Assembly: GCA_030695565.1 (NCBI GenBank)
Contig: JAUYRZ010000021.1
Location: 1 to 44,210, forward strand
Direction: 5' to 3'
DNA: 44,210 bases
Origin: Archangium sp.
GTDB taxonomy: Bacteria; Myxococcota; Myxococcia; Myxococcales; Myxococcaceae
Position numbers and translations under genes: made by a program. Of the stretch, positions 1-8,638 are shown piece by piece. Positions within the stretch are counted from its first letter, which is position 1. Each line of letters starts with the position of its first letter. The notes beneath the pieces were generated by a model. That model was not told where the DNA came from, searched no databases, and saw only the letters and a program-made list of their open reading frames with translations.

Positions 1-108
1 GCGCTTGGTGCTTCGGTTTTTCCGTCAGCGTGGAAATGGCCTCCTGAGCCACTCCAGATCCACTTACCTTCGTCACCCGCCGCGACCTGTCCGCGACGGG
101 CTATTTCA

Positions 109-140
109 CCGCTCTCTTCGGGAGAGGGTCAGGGTGAGGG
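109..140 (+). repeat. Dispersed GGGAGAGGG...GGTGAGGG palindromic repeat, copy 1
   Basis: A short inverted repeat (CTCTC, short loop, GGGAGAG) is followed by the tail GGGTCAGGGTGAGGG. The same hairpin-plus-tail layout recurs at 5868-5910 and 44171-44210. This copy has the shortest left arm. It lies just beyond the 3' end of the minus-strand isocitrate lyase gene, and its tail points toward that gene, so relative to isocitrate lyase it is inverted compared with how the other two copies sit behind their genes. Repeats of this composition are common between genes in GC-rich proteobacteria. A terminator or transcript-end role is possible, but there is no T-tract. Confidence 0.6.
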
Positions 141-153
141 CCTCTCTCTATTC

Positions 154-1434
154 CTAAAACTGGTGCTGCTCGGTCGAGTCGACCATCGCGCGGGTCGACG
201 CGTTGCCGCCCGAGATGATCTCGGTCACCTGATCGAAGTACCCGGTGCCGACCTCGCGCTGGTGCCGGGTCGCCGTGTAGCCGTACTGCTCGCTCTCGAA
301 CTCGGCCTGCTGCATCTGGCTGTACGCCGCCATGCCGCTCTCCCGGTACTGCGAGGCGAGCTCGAACATGCCGTAGTTGAGCGAGTGGAAACCGGCCAGG
401 GTGACGAACTGGTAGCGGTACCCCATCGCGCCCAGCTCACGCTGAAAGTTGGCGATGGTGGTGTCGTCGAGGTTCTTCTTCCAGTTGAACGAGGGCGAGC
501 AGTTGTACGCGAGCATCTTGTTGGGGAACTTCTCGTGGAGCGCCTCGGCGAACCGCTTGGCCTGCTTCAGGTCGGGCGTGCTGGTCTCGCACCACACGAG
601 ATCCGCGTACGGCGCGTAGGCCAGGCCGCGGGCGATGGCGAAGTCGTCGCCGTTGCCCTTGAGGCGGTAGAAGCCTTCGGCCGTGCGCTCCTTGCCGTCG
701 ATGAAGGGCTGATCACGCTCGTCGATGTCGGAGGTGAGCAGCTTGGCCGACTGCGCGTCGGTGCGGGCCACCACCAGCGTGGGCACGTCGCACACGTCGG
801 CAGCGAGCCGCGCGGCGACCAGGGTGCGAATGAACTGCGAGGTCGGCACCAGCACCTTGCCGCCCATGTGACCGCACTTCTTCTCGGACGCGAGCTGATC
901 TTCGAAGTGCACGCCGGCAGCGCCCGCGTCGATCATCGCCTTCATCAACTCGAAGGCGTTCAACGGGCCGCCAAATCCAGCCTCGGCATCGGCGATCATG
1001 GGGACGAGCCAGTGGCGCTCCTTGCGGCCCTCGGCGTGGTCGACCTGGTCGGCGCGGCGCAGGGAGGCGTTGATGCGGCGCACCAGGTTGGGCACCGAGT
1101 CGACGGGATAAAGGGACTGATCAGGGTACATCTGGCCGGCGGTGTTCGCGTCGGCGGCGACCTGCCAACCCGAGATGTAGAGCGCCTCCAAACCCGCGCG
1201 CACCATCTGCACGGCCTGGCCACCGGTCATGGCGCCCAGCGTGTTCACGTACTGGCGGGTGTGGAGCAGCTCCCACAGCCGCATGGCGCCCTGGCGCGCG
1301 AGCGAGTGCTCGACCTTGATGGAGCCGCGGAGCTTCTCCACGTCGGCCTTCGAGTACGGGCGCTTGATGCCGTCGAAGCGGCGCGCGTGGAGATCACCGG
1401 GGGTCAGGTTCGTCGGCTTGGCCATTTCAGTCAT
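154..1434 (-). CDS. aceA: Isocitrate lyase
   Basis: Cleaves isocitrate to glyoxylate and succinate in the cytosol, the first step of the glyoxylate shunt, which allows growth on acetate and fatty acids. The 426-residue product is a normal length for the shorter bacterial class. The signature KKCGH loop is at residues 185-189, with C187 the expected catalytic cysteine, and the metal/substrate-binding stretch ADAEAGFGG lies near 148-156. The ATG at 1434 is supported by an AAGGAG Shine-Dalgarno at 1440-1445; a second in-frame ATG three codons in is less well placed. It lies 109 bases downstream of malate synthase on the same strand, where I see no clear separate promoter, so the two are probably co-transcribed as aceB-aceA. 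Identification is firm. Confidence 0.97.
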   Translation of the reverse strand: MTEMAKPTNLTPGDLHARRFDGIKRPYSKADVEKLRGSIKVEHSLARQGAMRLWELLHTRQYVNTLGAMTGGQAVQMVRAGLEALYISGWQVAADANTAGQMYPDQSLYPVDSVPNLVRRINASLRRADQVDHAEGRKERHWLVPMIADAEAGFGGPLNAFELMKAMIDAGAAGVHFEDQLASEKKCGHMGGKVLVPTSQFIRTLVAARLAADVCDVPTLVVARTDAQSAKLLTSDIDERDQPFIDGKERTAEGFYRLKGNGDDFAIARGLAYAPYADLVWCETSTPDLKQAKRFAEALHEKFPNKMLAYNCSPSFNWKKNLDDTTIANFQRELGAMGYRYQFVTLAGFHSLNYGMFELASQYRESGMAAYSQMQQAEFESEQYGYTATRHQREVGTGYFDQVTEIISGGNASTRAMVDSTEQHQF

Positions 1435-1543
1435 GACAACTCCTTGGAGGGCGTGTGGCGGGGCAAGACGGTGCCGCTCGCGGCCTCCGAATGAGGTCGC
1501 GTGAGATCACCGAGAGATGTGTGGGATTCAGACGGCTGAGACT

Positions 1544-3055
<1,512 letters not shown>

Positions 3056-3107
3056 CGTGCGGCTCCCCGTAAATCAGCTAATGGCGCAACCAGCTAGAAC
3101 GACACCC

Positions 3108-3136
3108 AAAGTAGCGTCTCAATTCCCAAATGACAA
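3108..3136 (-). promoter_or_regulatory. Candidate sigma-70 promoter for the aceB-aceA pair
   Basis: On the minus strand, TTGTCA (3131-3136, five of six matches to TTGACA) is separated by exactly 17 bases from TACTTT (3108-3113, three of six matches to TATAAT). It lies about 50 bases upstream of the malate synthase start, in the most AT-rich part of the gap. The -10 match is modest, so this is a candidate read from spacing and the -35. I saw no convincing repressor palindrome beside it. Confidence 0.35.
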
Positions 3137-3276
3137 GATGCGTCAGAGGGTTAATTTCGCGGCACTTGTAAATCTTGTTAAGTCAACGATTCGGCGTTGG
3201 TAAATCGCTGGGTTGACAGATTCACACAGGCTTCCTGGTTCTGAAACTCAGTTTGAAAATCGCAGAGCGGGTCTTC

Positions 3277-3300
3277 ATGGCTAACAAGTTCGACGCGTGA
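3277..3300 (+). promoter_or_regulatory. Possible 7-codon leader ORF coupled to the helicase start
   Basis: An ATG at 3277 opens a seven-codon frame (MANKFDA) that ends at TGA 3298-3300. That stop overlaps the helicase GTG start at 3297-3299 as GTGA. A purine-rich GAGCGGG lies just upstream of the ATG, whereas the GTG itself has no clear ribosome-binding site. It could be a translational-coupling leader, or the true helicase N-terminus displaced by a one-base shift. Confidence 0.25.
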
Positions 3301-5867
3301 AGAAGCGGGCGTGGTCTCTTCGCGCCGCCTTGAGTCCCGCACCCCTCGCCGCCCTCCTCCCGAAACCCGGGGAGCCTCGCCTCACCCCTGATGCGGTGCT
3401 CGACCGCTTCGTTCAATACGTCACCACCACGGGCCTCTCGCTCTACCCCGCTCAGGAAGAAGCGGTGCTCGAGCTGCTGGGAGGCAAGCACGTGGTGCTC
3501 GCCACGCCAACGGGTTCCGGCAAGTCGCTGGTGGCGCTCGCGTTTCACTTCCTCGCGATGTCGCAGGGCAAGACGAGCTTCTACACCTGCCCCATCAAGG
3601 CGCTGGTGAACGAGAAGTTCTTCGCGCTGTGTGACGCGTTCGGTGCGGAGAACGTGGGCATGATGACCGGTGACGCGGCGATCAACCGCAAGGCGCCGAT
3701 CATCTGCTGCACCGCGGAGATCCTCTCCAGCTTCGCGGTGCGGGAGCAGCGGCAGTTCGCAGACTGCGTGGTGATGGACGAGTTCCACTACTACGGCGAC
3801 AAGGATCGCGGCGTGGCGTGGCAGGTGCCGCTCATCTCGATGCCCGAGACGCAGTTCCTGTTGATGTCGGCCACCCTCGGCGACACCACCGCGATCGCCA
3901 CCTCGCTGACCGACATCACCAAGCGTGAAGTGATCGAGGTGCGATCGGCGCAGCGCCCGGTGCCGCTGGAGTTCACCTACGCAGAGACGCCGCTCCACGA
4001 GACGGTGGGCAAGCTGATGGAGCAAAACAAGGCGCCCATCTACCTGGTGAACTTCAGCCAACGATCGGCGGCTGAGCAGGCGCAGAACTGCATGTCGATC
4101 GACGTGAGCACCAAGGAAGAGAAGCAGAAGCTCAAGGAGGCGCTGGTCGGGGTGAAGTTCGACACGCCCTTCGGCAAGGAGCTCAAGCGCTTCCTCATGC
4201 ACGGCATCGGCATTCACCACGCGGGGCTTCTGCCGAAGTACCGGCGCCTGGTGGAGCGGTTGGCGCAGTCGGGTCAGCTCAAGGTGATCAGCGGCACCGA
4301 CACGCTGGGCGTGGGGGTGAACGTGCCCATTCGCACGGTGCTCTTCACGCAACTGTGCAAGTTCGATGGCGAGAAGACGGTCGTTCTTCCGGTGCGCGAT
4401 TTCCACCAGATCGCCGGGCGCGCAGGGCGAAAGGGCTTTGATGACAACGGCTACGTGGTGGCGCAGGCGCCCGAGCACGTGATCGAGAACCTGAAGCTCC
4501 AGCAGAAGAAGGCGGAGGGCAAGAAGGTCACGATGCAGAAGCCTCCGCAGAAGGGGTACGTGCACTTCGACGCGGCGACGTTCGAGAAGCTGCGCACGAA
4601 CCTGCCCGAGAAGCTGGAGTCGCGCTTCACCGTTACGCATGGGCTCATCGTGAGCCTGCTGCAGGCGTACGAAGGCGCGAGCACGAGCGGGTATCGGCGC
4701 CTGGTGGAGTTGATCGGTCTTTCGCACACGTACGACATCAACAAGATGCGGCTGCTCAAGCATTCGCGCACGGTGTTCCGCGCGCTGGTGGATGCGGGGA
4801 TCGTCGCCGTCGTTCGCCGCACGGCCACGATGCCGGCGCACGTGAAGGTGGCCGACGGGCTGCAGCGTGACTTCTCGCTCAACCACACGCTGTCGATGTA
4901 CCTGCTCGAGGTGTTGCTCAAGCTGGACCCCGCGAGTGAGACGTACGCGCTCGACGTGGTGTCGCTGGTGGAGTCGATCCTCGAGAGCCCGGATCCGGTG
5001 CTCTATGCGCAGCGCAACAAGGCGAAGGGCGAGAAGATCCAGGAGTTGAAGGCGCAGGGCATGGACTACGACCAGCGGATGATCGAGCTCGAGAAGGTCG
5101 AGCATCCCAAGCCGCTGGCGGATCTGATCTACGGCACGTTCGACGAGTTCGCGGCGAAGCACCCGTGGGTGGCCAAGGAGAACGTGCGGCCCAAGTCGAT
5201 CGCGCGCGATCTGTTCGAGAGCTGCCAGACGTTCAACGAGTACATCAAGGAGTACGAGCTGCAACGCAGTGAAGGCGTGCTGCTGCGGTACCTGTCTGAC
5301 GTGTACAAGACGATCGTGCAGAACGTGCCGGAGTCTTCACGCAACGAGGCGCTCGAGGACATCGCGGCGTACGTGCTGACCACGCTCAAGCACACCGACA
5401 GCTCGCTGGTCGCGGAGTGGGAAGCGATGCGCTACGGCACGACGGAAGAAGTCGATGAGCCGGTGGCGAACGCGCCGCGTAAGAAGCCCGATCTCGCTAA
5501 GAACCCGAAGGCACTGGCGGCGCGCGTGCGTTCGGAGCTGCATCAGTTCGTTCGGTTGATCTCGCGCAAGTCGTACGAAGCGGCGGTGGAGCAATTGGGA
5601 GGCGCGGAGTCAGGCTGGACGGAAGACGCCTTGGAGAAAGCCCTGGAGCCGTACTGGGCCGAGCACCCAGTCCTCGATACGACGCCGAGAGCACGCCAAC
5701 CGCTCCTCACGCAAATGATCCCCGGCGAGGATCGCCAGTGGACGGTGCGTCACGCGTTGATCGACTCGAAGGGTGAGCAGGATTGGTACCTGGAAGGCGT
5801 GGTGGACCTCAAAGGCCGGGAAGACGTCGATGGAGCCCTGGTGACGATTCGCCATGTCGGCAAATGA
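3297..5867 (+). CDS. Ski2-like DExH-box RNA helicase with long C-terminal region (DUF3516-type)
   Basis: An ATP-dependent nucleic-acid helicase of superfamily 2, 856 residues. Visible motifs are Walker A ATPTGSGKS (69-77), the DEFH box (161-164), SAT (191-193), the HHAGLLP region typical of Ski2-like enzymes (about 307-313), and motif VI QIAGRAGRKG (371-380). The rest, from about 400 onward, is a mostly helical C-terminal part like that of bacterial Ski2 relatives annotated with DUF3516; its role is not established. The assigned GTG start lacks a good ribosome-binding site and overlaps the stop of a 7-codon leader. The 3' end overlaps the next gene by 14 bases if that gene's ATG is used. RNA unwinding or turnover is inferred from family only. 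Confidence 0.88.
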   Translation: MKKRAWSLRAALSPAPLAALLPKPGEPRLTPDAVLDRFVQYVTTTGLSLYPAQEEAVLELLGGKHVVLATPTGSGKSLVALAFHFLAMSQGKTSFYTCPIKALVNEKFFALCDAFGAENVGMMTGDAAINRKAPIICCTAEILSSFAVREQRQFADCVVMDEFHYYGDKDRGVAWQVPLISMPETQFLLMSATLGDTTAIATSLTDITKREVIEVRSAQRPVPLEFTYAETPLHETVGKLMEQNKAPIYLVNFSQRSAAEQAQNCMSIDVSTKEEKQKLKEALVGVKFDTPFGKELKRFLMHGIGIHHAGLLPKYRRLVERLAQSGQLKVISGTDTLGVGVNVPIRTVLFTQLCKFDGEKTVVLPVRDFHQIAGRAGRKGFDDNGYVVAQAPEHVIENLKLQQKKAEGKKVTMQKPPQKGYVHFDAATFEKLRTNLPEKLESRFTVTHGLIVSLLQAYEGASTSGYRRLVELIGLSHTYDINKMRLLKHSRTVFRALVDAGIVAVVRRTATMPAHVKVADGLQRDFSLNHTLSMYLLEVLLKLDPASETYALDVVSLVESILESPDPVLYAQRNKAKGEKIQELKAQGMDYDQRMIELEKVEHPKPLADLIYGTFDEFAAKHPWVAKENVRPKSIARDLFESCQTFNEYIKEYELQRSEGVLLRYLSDVYKTIVQNVPESSRNEALEDIAAYVLTTLKHTDSSLVAEWEAMRYGTTEEVDEPVANAPRKKPDLAKNPKALAARVRSELHQFVRLISRKSYEAAVEQLGGAESGWTEDALEKALEPYWAEHPVLDTTPRARQPLLTQMIPGEDRQWTVRHALIDSKGEQDWYLEGVVDLKGREDVDGALVTIRHVGK

Positions 5868-7014
5868 CTCCCTCTCCCTGCAAAGCGGGGAGAGGGCCGG
5901 GGTGAGGGGCCACTTGTGGCCACTGGCCAGATCGCTCCCAATCGGAATCCTCTCGGTAGCGCTGGCCACGCTCGGCTCGATCCTCTACCCGCCGACCAAC
6001 TGGATGCCCCCAGACGTCCCCGACATCGCCTTCATCGAGGCGCTGATCCGCTGGGACGCCGGTTGGTACGGCGAGATCGCGACGAACGGCTACTGGCTGA
6101 AGCCCGGCGAACAATCTCCAGTGGCCTTCTTCCCGCTGTACCCGCTGCTGATCCGAGCGGTCACCTGGCTGGGAATCAACCGCTGGGTCGCCGGCATCAC
6201 GGTCTCCTTCCTCTGCGCGATGGGAGGTCTCTACGTCTTCAGCCGTTGGGCAAAGCAGTTGGCCCCAGGTTCCTGGCAGACCGCCTTCTGGCTGCTCGCG
6301 CTCTACCCCTTCGCTGAATATCTCTACGGGGTCGTCTACTCCGATGCGTTGTTCCTGCTACTGGCGGTCGCCGCCTTCCTCGCGTTGGAAAAAGATCGGC
6401 CAATCCTGAGCGCACTGCTCGGAGCGCTCGCCTGCGCCAGCCGCCCCGTCGCGCCTGCGGTGGTGATTGGCCTGTTGGTACGCAGCCTGGAACGCCGCCG
6501 TGGTTTGCCGCTGCGCCTGATCGACCTGGTGCCCGCGCTGGCAGGTCTGGGACTGGTCGCGTTCATGGCGTACCTCGAGCTGCGCTTCGACGACCCGATC
6601 GCCTTCGTGCACGTGCAAGCCGCGCCGGGTTGGGCACAACCACCCGGCTGGCACTCCTGGCTCAAGCTGGAGTGGTTCAAGACGATGTTCCCGCAGGTCG
6701 AGCCGCGCATCGGCATTCGCCTCGGAGGCCACGCGCTGGTGACGGTGCTCGCGTTGATCATGGTGGTGCCCACCTTCAAGAAGCTGGGCTGGGGCTACGG
6801 CATCTTCACGTTGTTGATCGTGGGAATCCCCGCGGTCTCCAGCAAAGACTTCCAGGGCCTGGGCCGGTACGTGATCGCGGCCTTTCCGCTCTTCCTGACC
6901 ACGGCGATGTTGCTGACGGAGCGGCCGGTCCTGCGCCGGGTGGTGCTGGGCATCTTCGCCGTCCTGCTGGGGCTCCTCGCGATGGCACTCGGCGCGGGGA
7001 CGTACGTGGCGTAA
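5854..7014 (+). CDS. PIG-V-like polytopic mannosyltransferase family protein (GT-C type)
   Basis: An integral membrane protein (up to 386 residues) with roughly eight to ten hydrophobic helices. The first extracytoplasmic loop holds RWDAGWYGEIATNGY, the signature of PIG-V-like glycosyltransferases, which transfer a sugar from a polyprenyl-phosphate donor on the outer face of the membrane. Donor and acceptor are unknown. The start is uncertain. The ATG at 5854 lies inside the helicase gene, and its first twenty or so codons translate the dispersed repeat at 5868-5910, so they are probably not genuine protein. GTG 5902 or TTG 5914 would keep the first membrane helix; ATG 6004 would remove it. 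A paralogue sits at 28154-29323. The next gene follows after 9 bases. Confidence 0.82.
   Translation: MSANDSLSLQSGERAGVRGHLWPLARSLPIGILSVALATLGSILYPPTNWMPPDVPDIAFIEALIRWDAGWYGEIATNGYWLKPGEQSPVAFFPLYPLLIRAVTWLGINRWVAGITVSFLCAMGGLYVFSRWAKQLAPGSWQTAFWLLALYPFAEYLYGVVYSDALFLLLAVAAFLALEKDRPILSALLGALACASRPVAPAVVIGLLVRSLERRRGLPLRLIDLVPALAGLGLVAFMAYLELRFDDPIAFVHVQAAPGWAQPPGWHSWLKLEWFKTMFPQVEPRIGIRLGGHALVTVLALIMVVPTFKKLGWGYGIFTLLIVGIPAVSSKDFQGLGRYVIAAFPLFLTTAMLLTERPVLRRVVLGIFAVLLGLLAMALGAGTYVA
5868..5910 (+). repeat. Dispersed GGGAGAGGG...GGTGAGGG palindromic repeat, copy 2
   Basis: A clear hairpin: CCCTCTCCC, an 8-base loop, GGGGAGAGGG, then the tail CCGGGGTGAGGGG. It begins on the base after the helicase stop codon (5865-5867), which mirrors copy 3 after the final gene. 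It is nearly identical in sequence to 44171-44210. Position at a gene end suggests a transcript-end or intergenic mobile repeat; there is no T-tract. Confidence 0.75.
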
Positions 7015-7023
7015 GCACTGCGC

Positions 7024-8280
7024 ATGAGAAAAGTCGGCACGGTGATCATCGGTGCAGGCATGAGCGGGCTCGCCACGGCGGCGGCGCTCGGCAAGGGCAG
7101 TGACCTGGTCATCCTGGAGCGAGACTCCGCGATTGGCGGGTACTGCAAGACGGTGAAGAAGGACGGCTTCGTCTGGGACTATTCCGGGCATTTCTTTCAC
7201 TTCAAACACCCCGAGATCGAACGCTTCCTGCTCGACCGCATGCCGGGGCAGCAGGTGCGCAAGGTGGTGAAGAAGTCGTTCATCTCGTACGCAGAAAAGC
7301 AGATCGACTTCCCGTTCCAGAAGAACATCCACCAGCTGCCGCAGGCGGAGTTCATCGACTGCCTGCACGATCTGTATTTCGCGAAGCCGACCGACCCGCA
7401 GACCAACTTCAAGGAGATGCTCTACGCGCGCTTCGGCCGCTCCATCGCCGAGAAGTTCCTCATTCCGTACAACGAGAAGCTGTACGCGACCGACTTGGCG
7501 ACGCTCGACAAAGACGCGATGGGCCGGTTCTTCCCGCACGCGGATCTGACCGACATCATTCGCAACATGAAGCAGTCGGACAACGCGTCGTACAACGCGA
7601 CCTTCACGTACCCGGAAGGAGGGGCGATCGAATACGTCAACGCGATCGCCAGCGAGGTCGAGCCGTCAGCGATTCACTTGAACGAGTCGGTGATCGCCAT
7701 CGACGTCGCCGCGAAGACGGTGCGCACGAACAAGGACGAGTACCAGTTCGAGCGACTCGTCTCGTCAGCGCCCTTCCCTGCCCTGATGCAGCTGTGTGGG
7801 CAGCCGGTCGACGCGAAGCGGTTCACGTGGAACCAGGTGCTGGTCTTCAACCTGGGCTTCGACGCGAAGGGCCCGAAAGACGTGCACTGGGTCTACTACC
7901 CCGATCGCTCGTTGCCGTTTTACCGGGTGGGTTTCTACGACAACATCTTCGAGACCGACCGCATGAGCCTGTACGTGGAGCTCGGTTCACCCCATGGCGC
8001 GAAGCTCGACATCCCCGCACTTCGCAACGCGGTCCTCGAGGGGCTGAAACGCGAAGGCGTGATCACCACGCAGCAGCTGGTGGCGGAACACTCGGTGCTG
8101 ATGAGCCCGGCCTACGTGCACATCACCCGCGACTCGACCGCCGAGGTGAACGCTACCAAGGAGCGCTTGGCGAGCGCAGGCGTGCACACCATCGGCCGCT
8201 ACGGCGGGTGGACCTACTGCAGCATCGAAGACAACATCGTCGAAGCAAGAGCGCTCGTGACTTCAACGAGGAACGGCTAG
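7024..8280 (+). CDS. FAD-dependent oxidoreductase resembling UDP-galactopyranose mutase
   Basis: A 418-residue flavoprotein with an N-terminal dinucleotide-binding fold: GAGMSG at 10-15 and the ribose-binding E32 in VILERD, followed by the GGYCKT turn. The YSGHFFHF stretch and the C-terminal GRYGGWTYCSIED segment, which closes the FAD site, match the UDP-galactopyranose mutase/amine-oxidase-like family. A true mutase would convert UDP-Galp to UDP-Galf for furanose-containing glycans. In polysaccharide loci this subfamily is often only mutase-like, so the exact reaction is not certain. The ATG at 7024 is the obvious start because the FAD motif follows at once. It lies 9 bases after the PIG-V-like gene and is probably co-transcribed with it. 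Confidence 0.8.
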   Translation: MRKVGTVIIGAGMSGLATAAALGKGSDLVILERDSAIGGYCKTVKKDGFVWDYSGHFFHFKHPEIERFLLDRMPGQQVRKVVKKSFISYAEKQIDFPFQKNIHQLPQAEFIDCLHDLYFAKPTDPQTNFKEMLYARFGRSIAEKFLIPYNEKLYATDLATLDKDAMGRFFPHADLTDIIRNMKQSDNASYNATFTYPEGGAIEYVNAIASEVEPSAIHLNESVIAIDVAAKTVRTNKDEYQFERLVSSAPFPALMQLCGQPVDAKRFTWNQVLVFNLGFDAKGPKDVHWVYYPDRSLPFYRVGFYDNIFETDRMSLYVELGSPHGAKLDIPALRNAVLEGLKREGVITTQQLVAEHSVLMSPAYVHITRDSTAEVNATKERLASAGVHTIGRYGGWTYCSIEDNIVEARALVTSTRNG

Positions 8281-8580
8281 CACCCTAAAGCGGTGCGCCG
8301 TCCGAGTGTTCAGATGTGCCGCGTCGAATCTCAGTCACGGTGTTGCCAGTGAGCGCGCAACGAACGGCATGGTCGAGCTTGGAATTTGGTTTTTCGAGTT
8401 GGGTCGAGTGCCGCTTGGCGAAGCTGGATGCCCTCGTCGAGACCTGAGCGAGTTCAGCTGAACGAGGAGCTTTGCCTGAAACGGTTGGACGTGCTCTACA
8501 CCGCGTCTTCGCCCGGCCGAGGGCACGAAGGCCAATTCATTCAGATGGTTAGACGATGCTGACGAAGGTCCAGAGCCCGG

Positions 8581-8593
8581 GGTGTACGACACC
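8581..8593 (+). promoter_or_regulatory. Inverted repeat GGTGT-ACG-ACACC, possible operator
   Basis: Perfect 5-base arms around a 3-base spacer, about 46 bases upstream of the TTG start of the first FkbM gene. It could bind a dimeric regulator or form a small hairpin in the leader. An inverted repeat this short can arise by chance. Confidence 0.2.
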
Positions 8594-8624
8594 ATGCGTG
8601 CGCTTGTTTGGCCGGCAGCCAGCT

Positions 8625-8632
8625 GAGGGAGG
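8625..8632 (+). promoter_or_regulatory. Strong Shine-Dalgarno (GAGGGAGG) that sets a TTG start
   Basis: GAGGGAGG ends six bases before TTG 8639. The reading frame from that TTG begins ISYAQNFEDV, which aligns with the paralogue at 15196 starting MPFVSYAQNFEDV. Both facts support the TTG start; there is no better ATG nearby. Confidence 0.65.
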
Positions 8633-8638
8633 TCTGCG

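Larger units (their letters stand above)
8281..8638 (+). other. 358-base non-coding gap upstream of the FkbM/glycosyltransferase operon
   Basis: No reading frame here has a credible start, length and composition. The longest, from an ATG near 8369, gives about 30 ordinary residues. The left end has only a weak hairpin (GCACC/GGTGC) after the preceding stop. The right end carries a small inverted repeat (8581-8593) and a strong Shine-Dalgarno before a TTG start. As the largest gap in the window, placed before a run of nine genes, it is the likely home of that operon's promoter and long 5' leader. I found no convincing -35/-10 pair. Confidence 0.5.

Noticed and set aside
1-108. End of an upstream gene at the left edge
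   Set aside because: Two plus-strand frames stay open, but the segment is too short to show any motif, so no gene can be assigned.
163-1494. 443-residue plus-strand frame opposite isocitrate lyase
   Set aside because: Antisense shadow; the minus strand carries the intact KKCGH enzyme with a good ribosome-binding site.
3213-3218. TTGACA as a -35 box for the helicase
   Set aside because: The match is perfect but no AT-rich hexamer lies 16-18 bases downstream.
3222-5264. 680-residue minus-strand frame opposite the helicase
   Set aside because: Composition is the mirror of helicase codons (Arg/His/Leu-rich), no domain, and the plus strand has all helicase motifs.
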